Below are positions 26,701-41,700 of a DNA stretch of 64,000 nucleotides, piece by piece. The position numbers were made by a program, and so were the translations under genes. Numbering within the stretch: the stretch's first letter is position 1; each line of letters begins with the position of its first letter. Source of the stretch: Acanthaster planci. Taxonomy: Eukaryota; Echinodermata; Asteroidea; Valvatida; Acanthasteridae. Location of the stretch: NCBI RefSeq assembly GCF_001949145.1, contig NW_019091452.1, positions 576,788-640,787 of the forward strand, given 5' to 3'. The notes under the pieces are model-generated. The model did no database searches. It was not told the DNA's origin and saw nothing but the letters and a program-made list of their open reading frames with translations.

Positions 26701-29700
26701 AATTGATCACGCATGTAGATAAAAAGTAGCAAAATTATGGTACGTGCGTTAAAAATGCTGGAATGAAAACAGGCAAGATATTTTTAAATCTTCCAATTTA
26801 TAAAGAAATAAACGTCAAGTAGTAATGCGCATTTACGAAAGATTATCTTATCTAACCGTTGATTATGAAACGTTGATGATGATAAAACAAACGTGCATGA
26901 ATAAGGAGGCCTAGGAACGATATTGGCGGATGTGAAATTCCCAGGTGACATCTTGGAAATATTTCTTGAGCAGCGCACGAGTAAAACTCAAACTTTAATG
27001 TTTTTAAAGGGTGGTTTCAGTTAGGAATCATTCTTCAAATAATTGTCGAGCGTGATAGGACGACCCCATAGAAAATCCCCGTAGCAAACCGCGAGAGGGT
27101 TCCGGAAGCTCACTGTGCGACCTTTTGGTTTCAGTCTGTATTCCTGGTTGGAGGACTTGGTGCGACTTAGTGGAGTAACAACATAATACGTACCGGTTGG
27201 GCTCAAATTCCGGCGCATACAGTCGGGACATGTACGCAATTACCCTGATATTTTACTAGCCTCGTCGGTGTTGACGAAAATAGACCTTGGACAAAAACTG
27301 ACGCCCGTGCAAAAAAACAACGAGCTGAGATTGGGTTCTTCTGTAGAAGTCTTAACCCTGAATCTGTCCCGTCGACATTTTTTACCGATACAGCTGCAGT
27401 GCATTTTTTCAGGAGCCTAGCTTTGAGGCCTGTTAGAGGAACTATTTGCAGTTATTTGGACACCAATGTTGTGAAACGTGAAGCTCAACGGATCAGCTGA
27501 AACGTATGCTTTTCCACTTCGGTGTTTACAACACGCGGGGTGGCACACGTGTAGCCTTCAACTGAATACAGGAATAGCACCATATGAAGAGCTTCTTTAC
27601 AAATTATTATTTTGAAACAAGGTCAATGTTTCAGGTGTACATATTTGGTTTGTTTGTTTGCTGCGATAAACTTCCGCAGAATTTTAGTGAACAAACTCTG
27701 TAACTTTCGCATGATGACACAAATTGCCCTGAAAACGCCTTGGTGAAATATACCAGGCACGAAATGGTTCAAAGAGGTACCCCCAACAAGTCCAATCCCT
27801 ATACACGCTCCAGCCTATTGTCATTCAATTAACACATCTGCCTAGATGTCTGAAAAAGATTCTTGAGATACCAATATAATAATGACCAAACCAAAGGCGG
27901 GGGGGGGGTTCTCTCTGTCCCATATAGTTTGCTTCAAATGTTGTGGAACGGTGCTTCGGAGCTTAAAGAACACTTAACCCAGCGCTGATTTCCTTGTAGT
28001 TATGTATAACGGGTTTGCCCTTACCCAACGTATATTAATAAGCACTGTATGCTCAGTGCTTGACCGAGAGCTTGCCAAAAAAACCTCACAAGCTTATTCG
28101 GTCGGGACTCGAACCCACAACCTCCTGCTTACTAGTGCAGACGTGTTAACCACTAGACCACCGAGTTTGCCGAGGTCGGCTGGCCGGCCCGAGTCAAATG
28201 AAGCAGCGGGTACCGCGAACTATTTTCAAGATGTATTTTTGCGTTGGGGAGATGTTAATTATATATAGCGGGTTTGCCCTTAACCAACGTATATTAATAA
28301 GCACTGTATGCTCAGTGCTTGTCCGAGAGCTTGCGAAAAAACCTCACAAGCTTACTCGGGTGGGACTCCTTGTAGTTGTTAAAAAAATAACAGGGTAAAC
28401 CGATGTGATGTTTTTCTCTCAGGAATATCGAGGCAACAGCGAAGCCAGCTGCGCAAGGACTGTGCTCCTTACTCCACCAATCAGAGCCAAGGCAGTCAGG
28501 ATAATACCAACTGAGTGGAACAATCACATTGCCATGCGTGTGGTTGCGTTTGGCTGCATTGACAATGGTATGAACCATCTTTAATTTGGACAAATATGCG
28601 AAATTCGAAGCAACGGGACAAAAATAGTATAAAAATAGCATTGACACTTCATAACGTTGCTTTTCTGGCCATAGAAACTCAATATCAAAGTATGCAAAAT
28701 GTGTCTAAGTTAAAGTTGATCCATTTGAACTCTCAATATTTACCACCTCCCTTTATGACGAGACAACCCCTGCTTTTACCGTATTATGCTTCACATAAGT
28801 TTATTTTCATACAACACCTGGGTAAATCCTGTCATGTGATCTGATTGCATGATGTAAACGACAGATTATTCCTCATTTGCCCATTGGAATGCAGAATTTC
28901 AATTAGCAACAATATATAAGCAGTAGCTCGGCCGGTTTCCATGTTTAATGCCCCATGGTTTAAGTGAAACAAACATCTCTAGCGATTGAACAAAAATGTA
29001 TCCAAATCAAAATTTTGCATCACCCGTTATCCAACACTTCTAAAGTCAAATACAGAACCCAAATACAGAGGGACAAAGTTAAGTTAAAATGTGTGCTAAC
29101 GTATTGGCAAGGTTGATGCATAGTATCATTGATGACACTAATGAATAGGATTAAATTAAGCATTAATGTGCGTTAAAGTCATGGTTACTGTGCAGAGATT
29201 ATTGTCAAAATTAATACCTCAATTTCCCCACTATGTAGACTGTGATATGTCTGCTGGGATGGTAGATGGATCACTGCATGACAGTCGGATCACCGCATCG
29301 TCGTGTTATGACGCCGACCACCAACCTCACAAGGCGCGGCCCAACCCCTTTGATAGAAATGATCAGTCCGGCTGGATGCCCCTTACTTCAGATCTAGACC
29401 AGTGGTTGAGGGTGGATTTTCAACAGGAACGCGTGGTCCATACCATTGTTACGCAGGGATGTGGAGATGGAAAAGGTTGGGTAACTTCGTACACCGTGGA
29501 ATATGCGACCGACGAAGAGACACCAGTCAAATACTTAGATAACAACGGTGATATAAGGGTACACATATTATGTGTCTGCTTTTGATATCGGCTTTTTAAT
29601 ACAGAAATTGGCAGTACAAGCATGGCATACATAGTGTGGACTTCTCCCCAAAGGAAGTCCACATGATGTAGGGTAGGATTACGTTGTGTGGACTTGCACA

Positions 29701-32700
29701 CGTCAGCAGAATGTTTTGCCCTCTCTGAGAGACAGTTCCAGAGGCATGTAGGGGCCAGGGTTAACGTGGCAAAATGAAGAAGAGCAATCCTGGCAATCAT
29801 CATCAAAAATCCAGCTCGAAGGAAATTTCCTAGGTTGAGAAAGAGGAGCATTTTCCTCAAGTTTCCTCAACTACAGGAGAACAAAGGAATGTCCACACTT
29901 TGTATGTAAAACAGGTAGTTGCACATTACGTTGTGTATATCAAGGTCCAAATTTTGACCAAAATTGAAGTAACTAAAACTAGTCAATTGAGTTTCTTTAT
30001 CAGTTCCAAATTATTATCATCATTACAGACGTTTCAAGCGAATCGCGACGGAGATAATCTTGTGCAAAACTGCCTTGAACAGAGTCTAGTCATGCAGGCT
30101 GTGTATATCTACCCAACAGCATGGAATGGACGCATCTGTCTACGTGCAGACTTCCTTGGATGCATTCGCAACAGTTAGTATTTTGCATTTCGTAACCAAA
30201 TAATACCAAGGATCAGCACTCATTGTCGACCATTTAGACTTTTATCATGGGGCCGGCCATACTTCATTGTTGAATGTTGAGAGGAGAAATGAAGCAAGAA
30301 AATGAAATTTCACGACAAATTTGCAACTGTCTACTCAGATGAGAAATTTCAAACTCATGATTTAACACAAATATATACCTCGGTGTTTTAAACCAGATTT
30401 AGAAAATCTTGAAAGGGAGGCTTGGGACGCACTGAAGCATGAGACAATCTGGTGCCATCCTAATCGACAGTTTGCACTATATAAACAAGATAAAAAATGG
30501 CATTCACGTGAATAAGGTCGATAAGCTCACAGTATTATATTTGCTGTGCGATGCAAAGAAAGGAGACATTTACGGGTACTCTCCTTTCAAAACAGTTGGA
30601 CACTTCATAATTCCCGGTTGGTTGGTTGGTTTGTCACAAAATTCCGGTCAAAGCTAGTTTCAATTTGCAGAGGAATGAGGAAGTAGAGCCCCCTGCTTCC
30701 ATACATCACTCAGTTTAACATCTTGATGACTAAAGAAGTTGTGTTTGGGAGAAACAGACACTAAATGTGGGAAAAAAAGACTTGATTTCTTTTTTCAATT
30801 GATTTCAATCGCTTTGAAGGGGAGCACCCTCTCATCGGTTAGAACGATTTTGATGGGCAATCAGCTAGGTGCAGTTCCCACCAAGGAAACCTTTGTTGCT
30901 GTAGAATTTACGCCTTCTCTTGGACTCACTCAAGGCGGAATATGCAGGCTTCTTGGCCTGAAACCAAAAAGCGGCCCAGGCAACTATTGCTTTTATTAAT
31001 AAGTTGAGTGACGTTTGATAATTCCTGATAGATTTTCTTGTTTTCATAGTTTGTAATAAACGTCTTGGCATGGAGTCTGGTCAGATCGCCGATGGCCAGC
31101 TGTCGTCCTCTTCCTTTTATCTGCACTACATGCCTCAGTTGGCACGTCTACATTTGTCTAGCGACGAGATCCAGACACCCATTTGCTGGCGACCCACACT
31201 TGAGCAGGCCGAAGAATGGTTACAAGTTGACCTTCTGACCATTCACACTTTGACCGGAGTCATCAGCCAGGGCACTGGCCCTAAAGTTAAAAAGTTGTGG
31301 GTGACTTCCTACTTGATCAAATATGAATCACTGAAATCATGCGACTCATGGCGGTACTACAAGAACTTGGACGGAGCAAACGCGGTAGGTCTATAATTTC
31401 AATTCGGTTGATCATGATCTGCATCTGGCAATATGCGACGTCCTCTTGCCAAATGTTGCAAAATGGCCTCTCTCGTCCAATGCCTTCACCCAAGAAGCAG
31501 TAATACTTTTGACCAATTTTATTTTTTTTTTATCTTTGTCAGTTTGATTATTTCTTTGAGTTTCGACGATTCTTTCACAGCCGTTCTCTGGGAAAAAACT
31601 CGGTTTTGTAGTCCAGTATCCTTCAAAGTGAAAAAGGGGCTTAGTGTCAACATTTCAATCCATACTGCCTTCATTTGAATATTAACGTCAATCATAGAGA
31701 TATATCAGGGTGCAGCTTGACAACTGCAAAATGCATATAAAAAATCTGCCAGTGAAAAGGATTTCTTCAGGAGGATCTGATGTTGTATGTGGCAAAGGCT
31801 CTCCTTGGCATATACTCTAGAAAAAACTGAATCAAAATTGTTCTTTTTCCTTGTCTACGTTCCTGTTTTATTTGCAGATATTAACGGGAAATGTAGACAG
31901 CAACACCGAGAGTCGGACAGTCTTTCAGCGACCATTTAAAACCAGAAAGGTTCGCTTTATACCAAATTCCTGGAACGGTGCCATTCCCTGTTTGCGTGTC
32001 GAAGTACTTGGCTGTCCTCTCGAAGGTAATAGACTGTTTCCTGTTTGATTAAATTTGACCTGGTTTTGTTCGTTTACATGTATCCAATTACGAGGTTCTA
32101 GTGGTATGGTGGCACCTGATCGGACTACCTACCGCTACTTATAAGTCGGGCCTTTGCCGCAAAATAACCTGCAAGAAGTGTGATGCTAATATATTATCGT
32201 ATGATGCAATATGGTGCCACAATGATATAAGTGAAGCTAGTCAGTGTCAAGACAATTTGCAAGCAGAAGGCTCGAACGAGCCTCAGTTATAAGCTTGCTT
32301 AATGCATGTATTGCATCATACGATAATATATTAGCATCACAGTTAGAGCATGGCTATTTTGCTGCACAGGCCTCACTTATAAGTAGAGGTGGGTAGTCGG
32401 ATCTGGTGCGGTATTAGTCTGAAGATCTTAACTTTAGTAATTTATACTGTTGATACAGAAATTAATATTGAATATTGCCATTTCATTAGTATTACTGGAA
32501 ATAAAGAAAGTTTATTAAGTAAATGTTCGCCACTGACTCTCATAGTTGAAAATAGTTTCGAAGGTGCATAAACCTTCTGTGTCCAGTTATCACTTTATGA
32601 AAATATCTCTTTGAGCATCATGTTCTAAATCATGTTAAACATTTTCTAGTTGCTACATCTCCAACAAAACGAGGCTTTAGTGTTCTATGTCTATGTTGTA

Positions 32701-35700
32701 GTATTTTTCTATGCTGCTCCACCCTTTTCAAATCATGGTCAGAGGTGGGTGAGATTTGCGGTGAGGGGGCAGTGCAACACGACGGGTTTTGCCTGGGATC
32801 CGTCAAAAGCAGGCAACCTGACGCGTGCGATGCCATCTTTGCGCAAGGTGCTGAACTTCTCAAGATCACCTCCAATACGACACAGAATTTTGTTGAGAAC
32901 AATTTCAAGTCACTCCGCATCCAACATGCATCGGAGTACCTCATTGGCCTGCGGGCAAGGACGAACAACGACTCGGCCAATCTGCTGTTCTGTTGGTTGG
33001 ACGGCACCCCTATGACATATGAAAACTTCTTCAGTTCGGATAACGTCTTTGGCGATGTGGAAGAACTCTGTGTCGCGCTCGACGATATCAGTAGGTTGAA
33101 ATGGCGAACGGTTGAGTGTGAGGACGACCGGCATGCTGCAGTATGTCAGAGAGGTAATAGAAGTGGATTATGGGTGAATTATTTCCAATAAAAGCTGCTT
33201 ATTAGTTCAAGTACTCTTGCAAAAATAGTCAACTTTTACGCGACGTCAGACATTACCATTCGATTTTGCCTCCCCCGACACAAAAAGCAGATGTGTCCTC
33301 CAAATTGAACGCAGGTCATTAAGCAGGGCTCAGATTTATGCCGTTCCTAATCGTGGGGTGTTTTTACCGTTTATAACGAGAAGAGTCCTCATTTTTATAC
33401 ATGTCCAAATCGTCAAAACACGTCAACAAGTTGTAGCACTCATCGTTTTCCCGAAGCCTGCTGCGAATTTAACACATTGTATAATGAATCACTGCTCTTA
33501 TCGATAGTGGTTGGCCGAACTGGATGTACAAAGAGACTTTGGCGCTCAGCCGCCTACTGAAAGTGAAGATATACTTTGAGTACATAAGTATGCCTTGGAT
33601 TCTGGGTGAAAAGCATACATAAGGAATGTGAAGACAAGTCTCGTGAAGCTCAAGAAATTAGTGCTTGAATTTCACTTCACTGTCTGTAGTGTTCTCAAGA
33701 AGAATCCTCACACGTGTTGTATTTTACATCATCAGATATCAATGAATGTTTCCGTCATGGGATTTGCCCGTTTAATTGCGAGAATATACCAGGGGGCTAC
33801 CACTGCACATGCCCTGCAGGATACTTCAACCAAGATGAAGACTGCCATGGTAACATTATCAGTGCCTTTGTCTTTACTATAAAATCAGCAAGCTTAGTTC
33901 AGTGGAGTCCACATGCCTGGCTTCGAATCTCAATGTGCTGGCAGATAGAGTCTCAAAGGTCACCAATGGTCTAGTTTTTATGTAGAATTTTTAGTATCTG
34001 AAATTCGTATAAAGTAGTTTAATCTAGCAACATAAATAGCAGAGCTAGTTCGATTTTCATGGTTCAACATGATTTTACTTTGAATTCAATTTTAATTTCG
34101 TCTAGAAATTTGTGGCCAGCTCAACTCAAGCCTAGAGGCGACAGTAGTGGCAGGGAACCAGTCTGAGTGTTTTATTTTTCCAAACCAAATCGCAAGCTGG
34201 ACGGAGGCAGAGTCTACGTGCAACTTGTATGTCGGCAGGGTGGCTGAAATCCAAGAAATGTCACGATTAAAGGTTATTAAATAGTTGCTGTTTTGGAATA
34301 CTGATAGTACCGAAAGTTGGTTGAGAGGTTGGTTCAAAAAGTCCGTGTAAAAATGCTGTCTTTTGTCTTTTGTGGACACAGAATACACCATCTCGGAATA
34401 TTTACCTCTGAGGATAACCTACCTTTCTTGCATTTGTATTGTTTCGTCGTTAGTTGTCATACAAGGCATGGACAAAAGTTGGAAACGGGACATATTCTGG
34501 TGATGAAACCGACGACTGTTTTGTGGCCAGATTTGATAACAACTCGATCTTTGAAACTCTCCAGGAGAAGTGCAACGAGTCATTTCCGTTTGTTTGCGTA
34601 AGAGGTACTAGCTATTGTTTCAATGTAATGATATCCTTCCTGTTTACAGGTAACTTGTATGCATTTAATGACTCGATGATATATTGTTAGATATTTTTTG
34701 AAAAATATATTAGTTGTTTGGATAACACGTTTAAATTTAAGATATGTCTTTTTTTATTTGTGTGCCTATAATTAAAAATCTATTGAATTTCTTGCTTTAG
34801 TATGGTCCAACCTGCAGCATAATGAGTGCTCTTAAAAATAACTAGACTGGTTTTCCAGTGTATATAGATAAATCAAAAAGAGTCATTGACTGCTTAACTC
34901 TTGTTATTGCTAATTGAATAGCCTCGAGCAATGTAACTACTTGGCTAAGACGTGTAATGTAATATCTTATTATTATTATCGTAAAAAATCTATAGCTGAG
35001 CAATGATTAGTCGCCTGAGTTGTTGTCGACTCTGTCACAAGTCTTTTAGCGACAGTTTTCACAACTGCACTCATTGCAAACGGTAAGCGACAATTTAAGT
35101 GGTGAACAATGAAAAACGAATGCTTTTTGTCAGTTTTTTTCAAAGGCTCGTTACTGGCTTGAGACTCAGCTATTCGTGCAACATTGAATAATAGCATGTT
35201 ATGGCCATTTTCCCGATATGCGGTGTTTGAACATATTGTTTCCTATTGGTGTGTTTCTTTTGTAGCCTATACAGACATCCGCTGCGGAGAGATGTTATGG
35301 AACAGCACCTTGGAAACGAATACTTCATTTGGCGTCATTCATTGCCTGAGTTTCCCACCCTGGTATAACTCTGGTTCTAGCTTTGAGGTTCACATCCAAG
35401 GGCCAAGTCATCTGGTTGTTAGGTAAAATGACGATCTGTCATCAGACCATACCAAACGCCTCCTTTGTTTAATCAAATTTCTGTTCCAAAACCTTCACAT
35501 GTGAATTAGCAAACTTTGGGACAGAGAGAACACCCCCTCCTTTGTGTTGGTCATTTTTATACTGGTATCTCAGGTATTCTTTTCAGACATCTAGGGGATG
35601 TGTTAAGTGACGGTAGGCTGGAGTGTGGATAGGGATTGAACTTGTTGGGGGGTACACCTCTATCCCATTTCGTGCCTGGTATACAAGAAGATATTAGCCC

Positions 35701-38700
35701 ATCTAGCGAGAATCCTGTGATTTTATCACCTGTTGTAACCATCCAATTTTGCATTTCAAACCCATTCGCTGTCATGATCTGAGTTCCATATCAGGGTACC
35801 GAATTTGTCCTTGGATTCTCTAGCCAGTTGCAATCCTCCCTAGTCATAGGCATGGCTGGGGTGACTTCCAGTGGCTAATCAAAAGCCTCAGCAAAATTAT
35901 AACCCGTTTTTGTTTGAATCGGTGTTTTTTATTCCCTTATTTCCCTTTTTGGTTTTCTCACCCAGCCCCCTTTCCAGTTTCTTTATCTGATCTACGGAGC
36001 CAATTCCCACGCGGCGCCCATGTAGCTCAGTAGCCAACTTGACAATGATACACATCCTAATGACATACCGCTAACACTCGAAATGATTCAGCTAATTCCA
36101 TAGCTATCCATTTCCCGAGTTGCCAGATTCTCAACTTTGAACGCAGAACTCTGTTCCTAAACTTAATACTGGCTTCGGTAAAGTATCCCAGATGACGTTT
36201 TCCATGAGGTTGTGCTACATATTATGTATGCATAAAACGCTGAAACAAAGGGTAAGAATAATGGATACGGGCATCAGCCTCTAGGCCTAGTAATGATTTA
36301 GAGAACAAACGTGGAAAATGCGGATTTCCAATTTTTTGCTTTCAGGTTCACCTTTGTCAATATGACTTTGCGTAATGGTGAAGAGGCGGAGGAGTGCCTT
36401 GACTCCCTGATAATTAGGGATGTTGTCCCCAAGTATGGCCAAGTAGTCAGGGGCCGGTACTGCGGCACTCGGGAAGACCTGGAGATCATCACAAGGTCAA
36501 ATGATGTCCTTGTTGAACTTGAAATAGGCGAACTAACCGCTGGAATGGCACTGAAATTGGGAATTGTTGCATTCTATGAAATGATAGGTACGTTTGCTAG
36601 GACACTACTAGTATATATTTGTCTTCTTTAATCCATGCCTGACGGGTTGTTGTTAAGCCTCTATTAACTTAAAAATGACATGGCAAATTGTGTCTTCTAA
36701 GAGCCACAAATTGTATCCATTTTTACCATATTTCTGTAATTGTTGCTATTTCTCAATCATTTTGGTCAGGCCTTTTTTCACCTTCAGTGACAATAGCCGA
36801 TTTTCCAATCATTTAAAAAATCATCACGGAAAATGGAAACCATAGGTCGAGACAACAGAAGTGTTGAAATAAAATCGGGACTTCTCATCCGAGCCTCGTG
36901 GTTTGTTTTGTTATCTTTCATCCCCTAAGACTGCAGTGTGCGATCCTGTGATTTAGGATGTGTTGGAAAGACCAGCCCCAATGGCACCAGTGGGAATTTG
37001 ACCACGCCCAACTTCCCCAACCAACTGCCGCCCTTCAGCATTTGCAGGTGGGATCTCCACGTGACCCCCGGAAAGTACGTCCGGCTCTCCTTCCCGGAAT
37101 TCGAGGTGAAGGGACTCAAAGACGTCAAGGGCAAATGCCTGGACGCAGTCCACATCTTCAATGACCAGGAGTATGATCCCACGATGCTGTTGCCCGGGAT
37201 CTGTGGAGAGTCACCGCCGCTGTTTGTGACTGATAGTTCAGATATATCCGTGTTGTACCGGACTGGACTCCAGTCGGCTTCCCGTGGTTTTCGCGCTGAG
37301 TTCACGATGACAGGTGAGCATACAACGGCGTATTCCGCTTTAGGTACGGGGGTACATTCAAAAGCAAATGCAGCTTCGTTGTTATTCAACATGATGTTGG
37401 GGGAGAAAATAATATCAGAAGCCTCATCACTCACGGTTACAATATGCCTGCTGTTATTTTGTGGTGTGTTTTAGGGTTTTGGTGTAATATTTGATAAATT
37501 TAATATCTTGGATCAATATCTGATTAGAAAAAACGTAACGGGGCACATTACCCCTTCCCCCATCTGCTGGTTGCGCCACTGGTGGGTAACATGCATGAAA
37601 AAAAAATGTGGGATGTGTATTGTAGTAGAAACCATCACATGACCAGACTCGGTGTCACTCAAAAGTACTTAATTGATCGATGGAATAAATGCGTCCACAC
37701 TGCAGTTCATTTGACGGCATTCTTTTTAAATATGAAGCGATGGTTGTGTAGACCTTGGGGGGTTTTGTTGTCATGTTGGTCTCCAATACAACACTGGCGC
37801 GTGAAAAAATAACATACATTATGGTAAACTCCTCGAGTTTCTTCCAAGCCCAAGAAATACTCTGACAAGCTGGGTTTCTAAATTTATTTGTGACCTGGAG
37901 TTTTGAATGTGCAAAAGACTTATTAAGCACTTATTTTCTTTATTGAAACCATGCAAGAGTACATGTACTAAGATGCGAAAATCAAACATGATACAGCAGT
38001 AAGTTGTGGATTGACTAAAACTCGTGTCTTAAAAGATGAGTACATGTACCACTATTATTGGTAGAAAAACTCGCAGGTGTAAAAACTCACTGAAGCTCTC
38101 TTTTAAATCATCATTGCAGATCTTCCTGGATGTAGCGTGGGATCTCACAACGACTCAGAACAGATTCGGTGCAACTTTGACTCGGCTGTTATTGCAAGCC
38201 CCGGCTATCCGAGCTACTCTCTCCCAAATACCCGCTACACGTGGCAGATCACCACCTCGCCAGCCACATACATCGAGCTTGTCTTCCACAATTTCAGCGT
38301 GCCGTCGAAGCATGGCTGCGAGTTCAACTACCTGGCCGTTTTCGACGGTCCGGCCGCTGAAGCTAATGGTACTGAGCTCGGCAGGTTTTGTAACAATGCC
38401 GTCCCTCGAGAAAGGATCTATTCCAGCAGGAACAGCATCGCCTTGAGCTTCAGATTGGACAGGACGGTGGAATGTCCGACACGGGGAAATGCTAGATTCT
38501 ACGCTGTGTACCAAACCTTACGTTTCACTTCCCCCTTGTTGGGTAATTCTTCGTCAAATCGAGGTACATTTCCTCTGTTACTACCCCAAAGGCCAAAGTT
38601 GAACTCCACGTTGAATTTTTCTGAGCATTTTAGACTAGGATAACGTGCCCTTAAACAGTTTTTAAATGTCGGAATATATTAATGGAGTGCAGTGGCCAAT

Positions 38701-41700
38701 TCACAACAGTGCGCCACCAAGACTTTGCAACGCGTTGGCCAATCACAATGCGCGAAATCTGTCGATCCAATGCGCGTTAGGAAAGGTTCGACAACGCGTT
38801 AGAGACTCTTTGGGCGCAGTATTGTGAATCGCTCGTGTACAATACCCAGATTTTACTCAGACAAAATAAGTGATAAATCACGGCAAAAAATCAATCAAGT
38901 TCTTACTTTTAAAAGTCCACTGTCTCCGATTCCGTGGGATTTGTTGGCCAAATGTTAGCTCTTGTTTGTTTTTCCAAGCCTTTTCTCAGCTCTTTTTTGT
39001 ACGACTTGATGCAAACATCTGTCTGTGTTTAAGCCCAAATCATTATTTATTAGCCCACGTGATCATTATTCAACGTGCTTGACGCCCCCAAAATGTGTAA
39101 GGATGACGCAGTTCTAATGCTTTGACCTTTTTCGGTAGATTGAACTCAGTATTTTGACTTTTTGTTTTTATTATTTAACACATCAGGTTACCTGTGTTCA
39201 GAAGAATGGGATTTGTACGACGCCAATTGTTATAAGTTTTTTAATCTGACGGAGAATCTTAGATGGACTGACGCACAGATCACGTGTCAAGAGGCGCAGG
39301 CTAACTTAGTAAGCATCAGAGATATCAACGAAGTCAATTTCATCCACGGTATGCTGACGTCCAAGTGGTTTTCGCCCCAATTCAATACTTACATTGGTAA
39401 GTTATGTAAGGAAGTCTCTTTCTAGTAAATTACAGTAAACACTCAATGCAAAAGTCTGATGTTAGGTAGAGAGAATGAACCGTTTTTTCAGTTTTCTTGA
39501 AGAATTTGTTTATTTGAACAGGTTTGTTTCCTGTGACTATTTACTTTTCAAATGAGCAAATAGTATAGCAGCTACTTTTGAGGTTATTTACCACTTACGT
39601 TATACATGCAAAAGTCTTTGGTGCCATTGTTGTTTTTACATCTAGTTGCCCCCCAAGACCTAACGTACATAATTTCAGCCATAGAAATTAGCACAAGGAT
39701 TGTCGTGGGATCGAACAAATGTACCCTGAGGTCCAGATTTCTTTCTCTATCCCTACTGTTGCATTTTTCAGGGTTGACTGAGGTATTTCACCGGGGCGTA
39801 TTCCGGTGGAAGGATGGCTATCCCTTGAGCTATGCAGATTGGTACATTCCAAATGGGTGAGTCACACTTCTAACCAGTTAAATCTTGTTTTGAGAGATAA
39901 GTTACACGTATTTGGACTTAAAGTAAGGTGCAGACGTGTGCCAACGATCCCATAGTTTACCTACAACTTATGGCCCGTGTATGCGGGACGCATGAGCTAT
40001 ACGCTGGCATGAGTCGAATTTTTATGCATGCAGAAAATTTTTAAAAGACCTCGCCGTACTACGACGTACACCAGCGTGCTTCAGCATGCTCGTAATTTGT
40101 ACAAAACATACCAATAACTTATTCGACGTACGCAAGCGTACTCACAAAATTGTTCATTCGTCAGCGTACGCTGGCTAAATCGTCAAGGTGTGACAGGGCC
40201 TTTGCTTAATGAATATCGAGAGTGTGCTCCATCAATTCCAAAATGACCAAAACTGACGACTATGCTGTTTTTCAAGAGCATTTTAAAAATTTTAGACGAG
40301 TAGATTTAAGTGAAAAAGTATCCCAACCCAACAAATTCTAACAAAAGGTTTTTCAACAGATTTCAGCTCTACTTGATGTGATGAGTGACAGGCAGAAAGT
40401 CTATCAAATTCTGACCACTGGAAGTGAGTTTTTTGGGAGGGCCATTTCAAGATGGCCGCCCCGATACTGGAAAATCACTAAAATGGTCATTACTTTCTTA
40501 ATATGCAATGTGTGAATTTAGTTTCAGTGTCTACTATAGGGTTTTCAGGGTCCAAAATTCACTGGTGATGATGAAATAAAATACTGACCTATACAAACAA
40601 CCATAAGTTTCATTTGGGTCAATTTCAAAATGACTGCCTCTGTAGGCCTATTAGAAAGTCATTTTAATGGTCACAATTAACTCTCTTAATATTCAACGTA
40701 CACCTCTACTTTCAATGTCTACCCCAGGATTTTTCAGGCTCAACAAATTCTCTGGTGATGATAAAATTACATATTGACTTTTACAAAGAACCATAAGTTT
40801 CATTTGGGTCAATTTCCAAATGGCTGCCCTGTTACTGGAAAATCACTAAAACTGTTGTTTCATCGTAATAAGAAATATACACATGTACTTTCAACAACTA
40901 CTATAGGGTTTACAGAGTCCAGAAATTCACTGGTGATGATAAAATTGAAGAGTGATGACCTGTAAGAACAACAAGAAGTTTAATTGCGGTCAATAACAAG
41001 ATGGCCGCCCCTGTACTAGCAAGTCACTTTAATAGTTATAAATTTCTTAATGTAAAATGACCCATTGTTTGCTTTCCATCTGCATTAGATCTAATGGTTT
41101 TTTCTTCCTATATCTGAACTGTGATTGCCAAGTATCCAATCCTGGCCCTCCAGTATTTTCAAATTGACTCAAACACTGTGACGAATTCAAGGGCTGTTCA
41201 ATCACGCTAAGAGCTTCAAGTTACTATCCGTAGACTTTGAACTAGTCTAACTTTACCACACCACAGATATTCAGGTAAGATGAGCAAGTGTGTTCTCAAA
41301 AACTTGTTGTCATTCGTTGAGATAAGGTTTTAAAAGGTAAGGAAGAATTGTCTTCAACCCTAGCCCCCTAGCATGTATGTAAAATCATTGACATTGGAGG
41401 ATTGGAGACTGGTAGGGCTATTGTTGTCCTAAACAAGGATTTTAGTTGTCCATGTTAACCAAGCTCTTCAGCAGAGTACACCAAGTTCAAGTCTGGTGCA
41501 CAATAGCTGCACACGGTAATTATTGCCCACATTGAGACAATGCCAGCTGGTTTCTTTGTACGATTCTTGGATCTTGCGGGTGACTGGCAACCGCAGACCC
41601 CATGGCTGTTTGGCTTTGGGCAGAGTTGACCTGTTGAATCTTGTTACACCAGGAAGGCAAGCCACTTTGCCTAATAATACAGTCTAATGTGTCTGGAATG

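Noticed and set aside
28095-28165. Possible true tRNA gene on the minus strand
   Set aside because: The anticodon arm has an eight-base loop and the sequence is part of a repeated SINE, so it is a tRNA-derived element.
29420-29860. Minus-strand open frame of 146 residues
   Set aside because: It overlaps the F5/8C 2 exon in antisense and shows no recognisable motif.
30739-30999. Open frame of 86 residues just before F5/8C 3
   Set aside because: It lies in an intron, has a poly-Lys/Phe start and no domain match.
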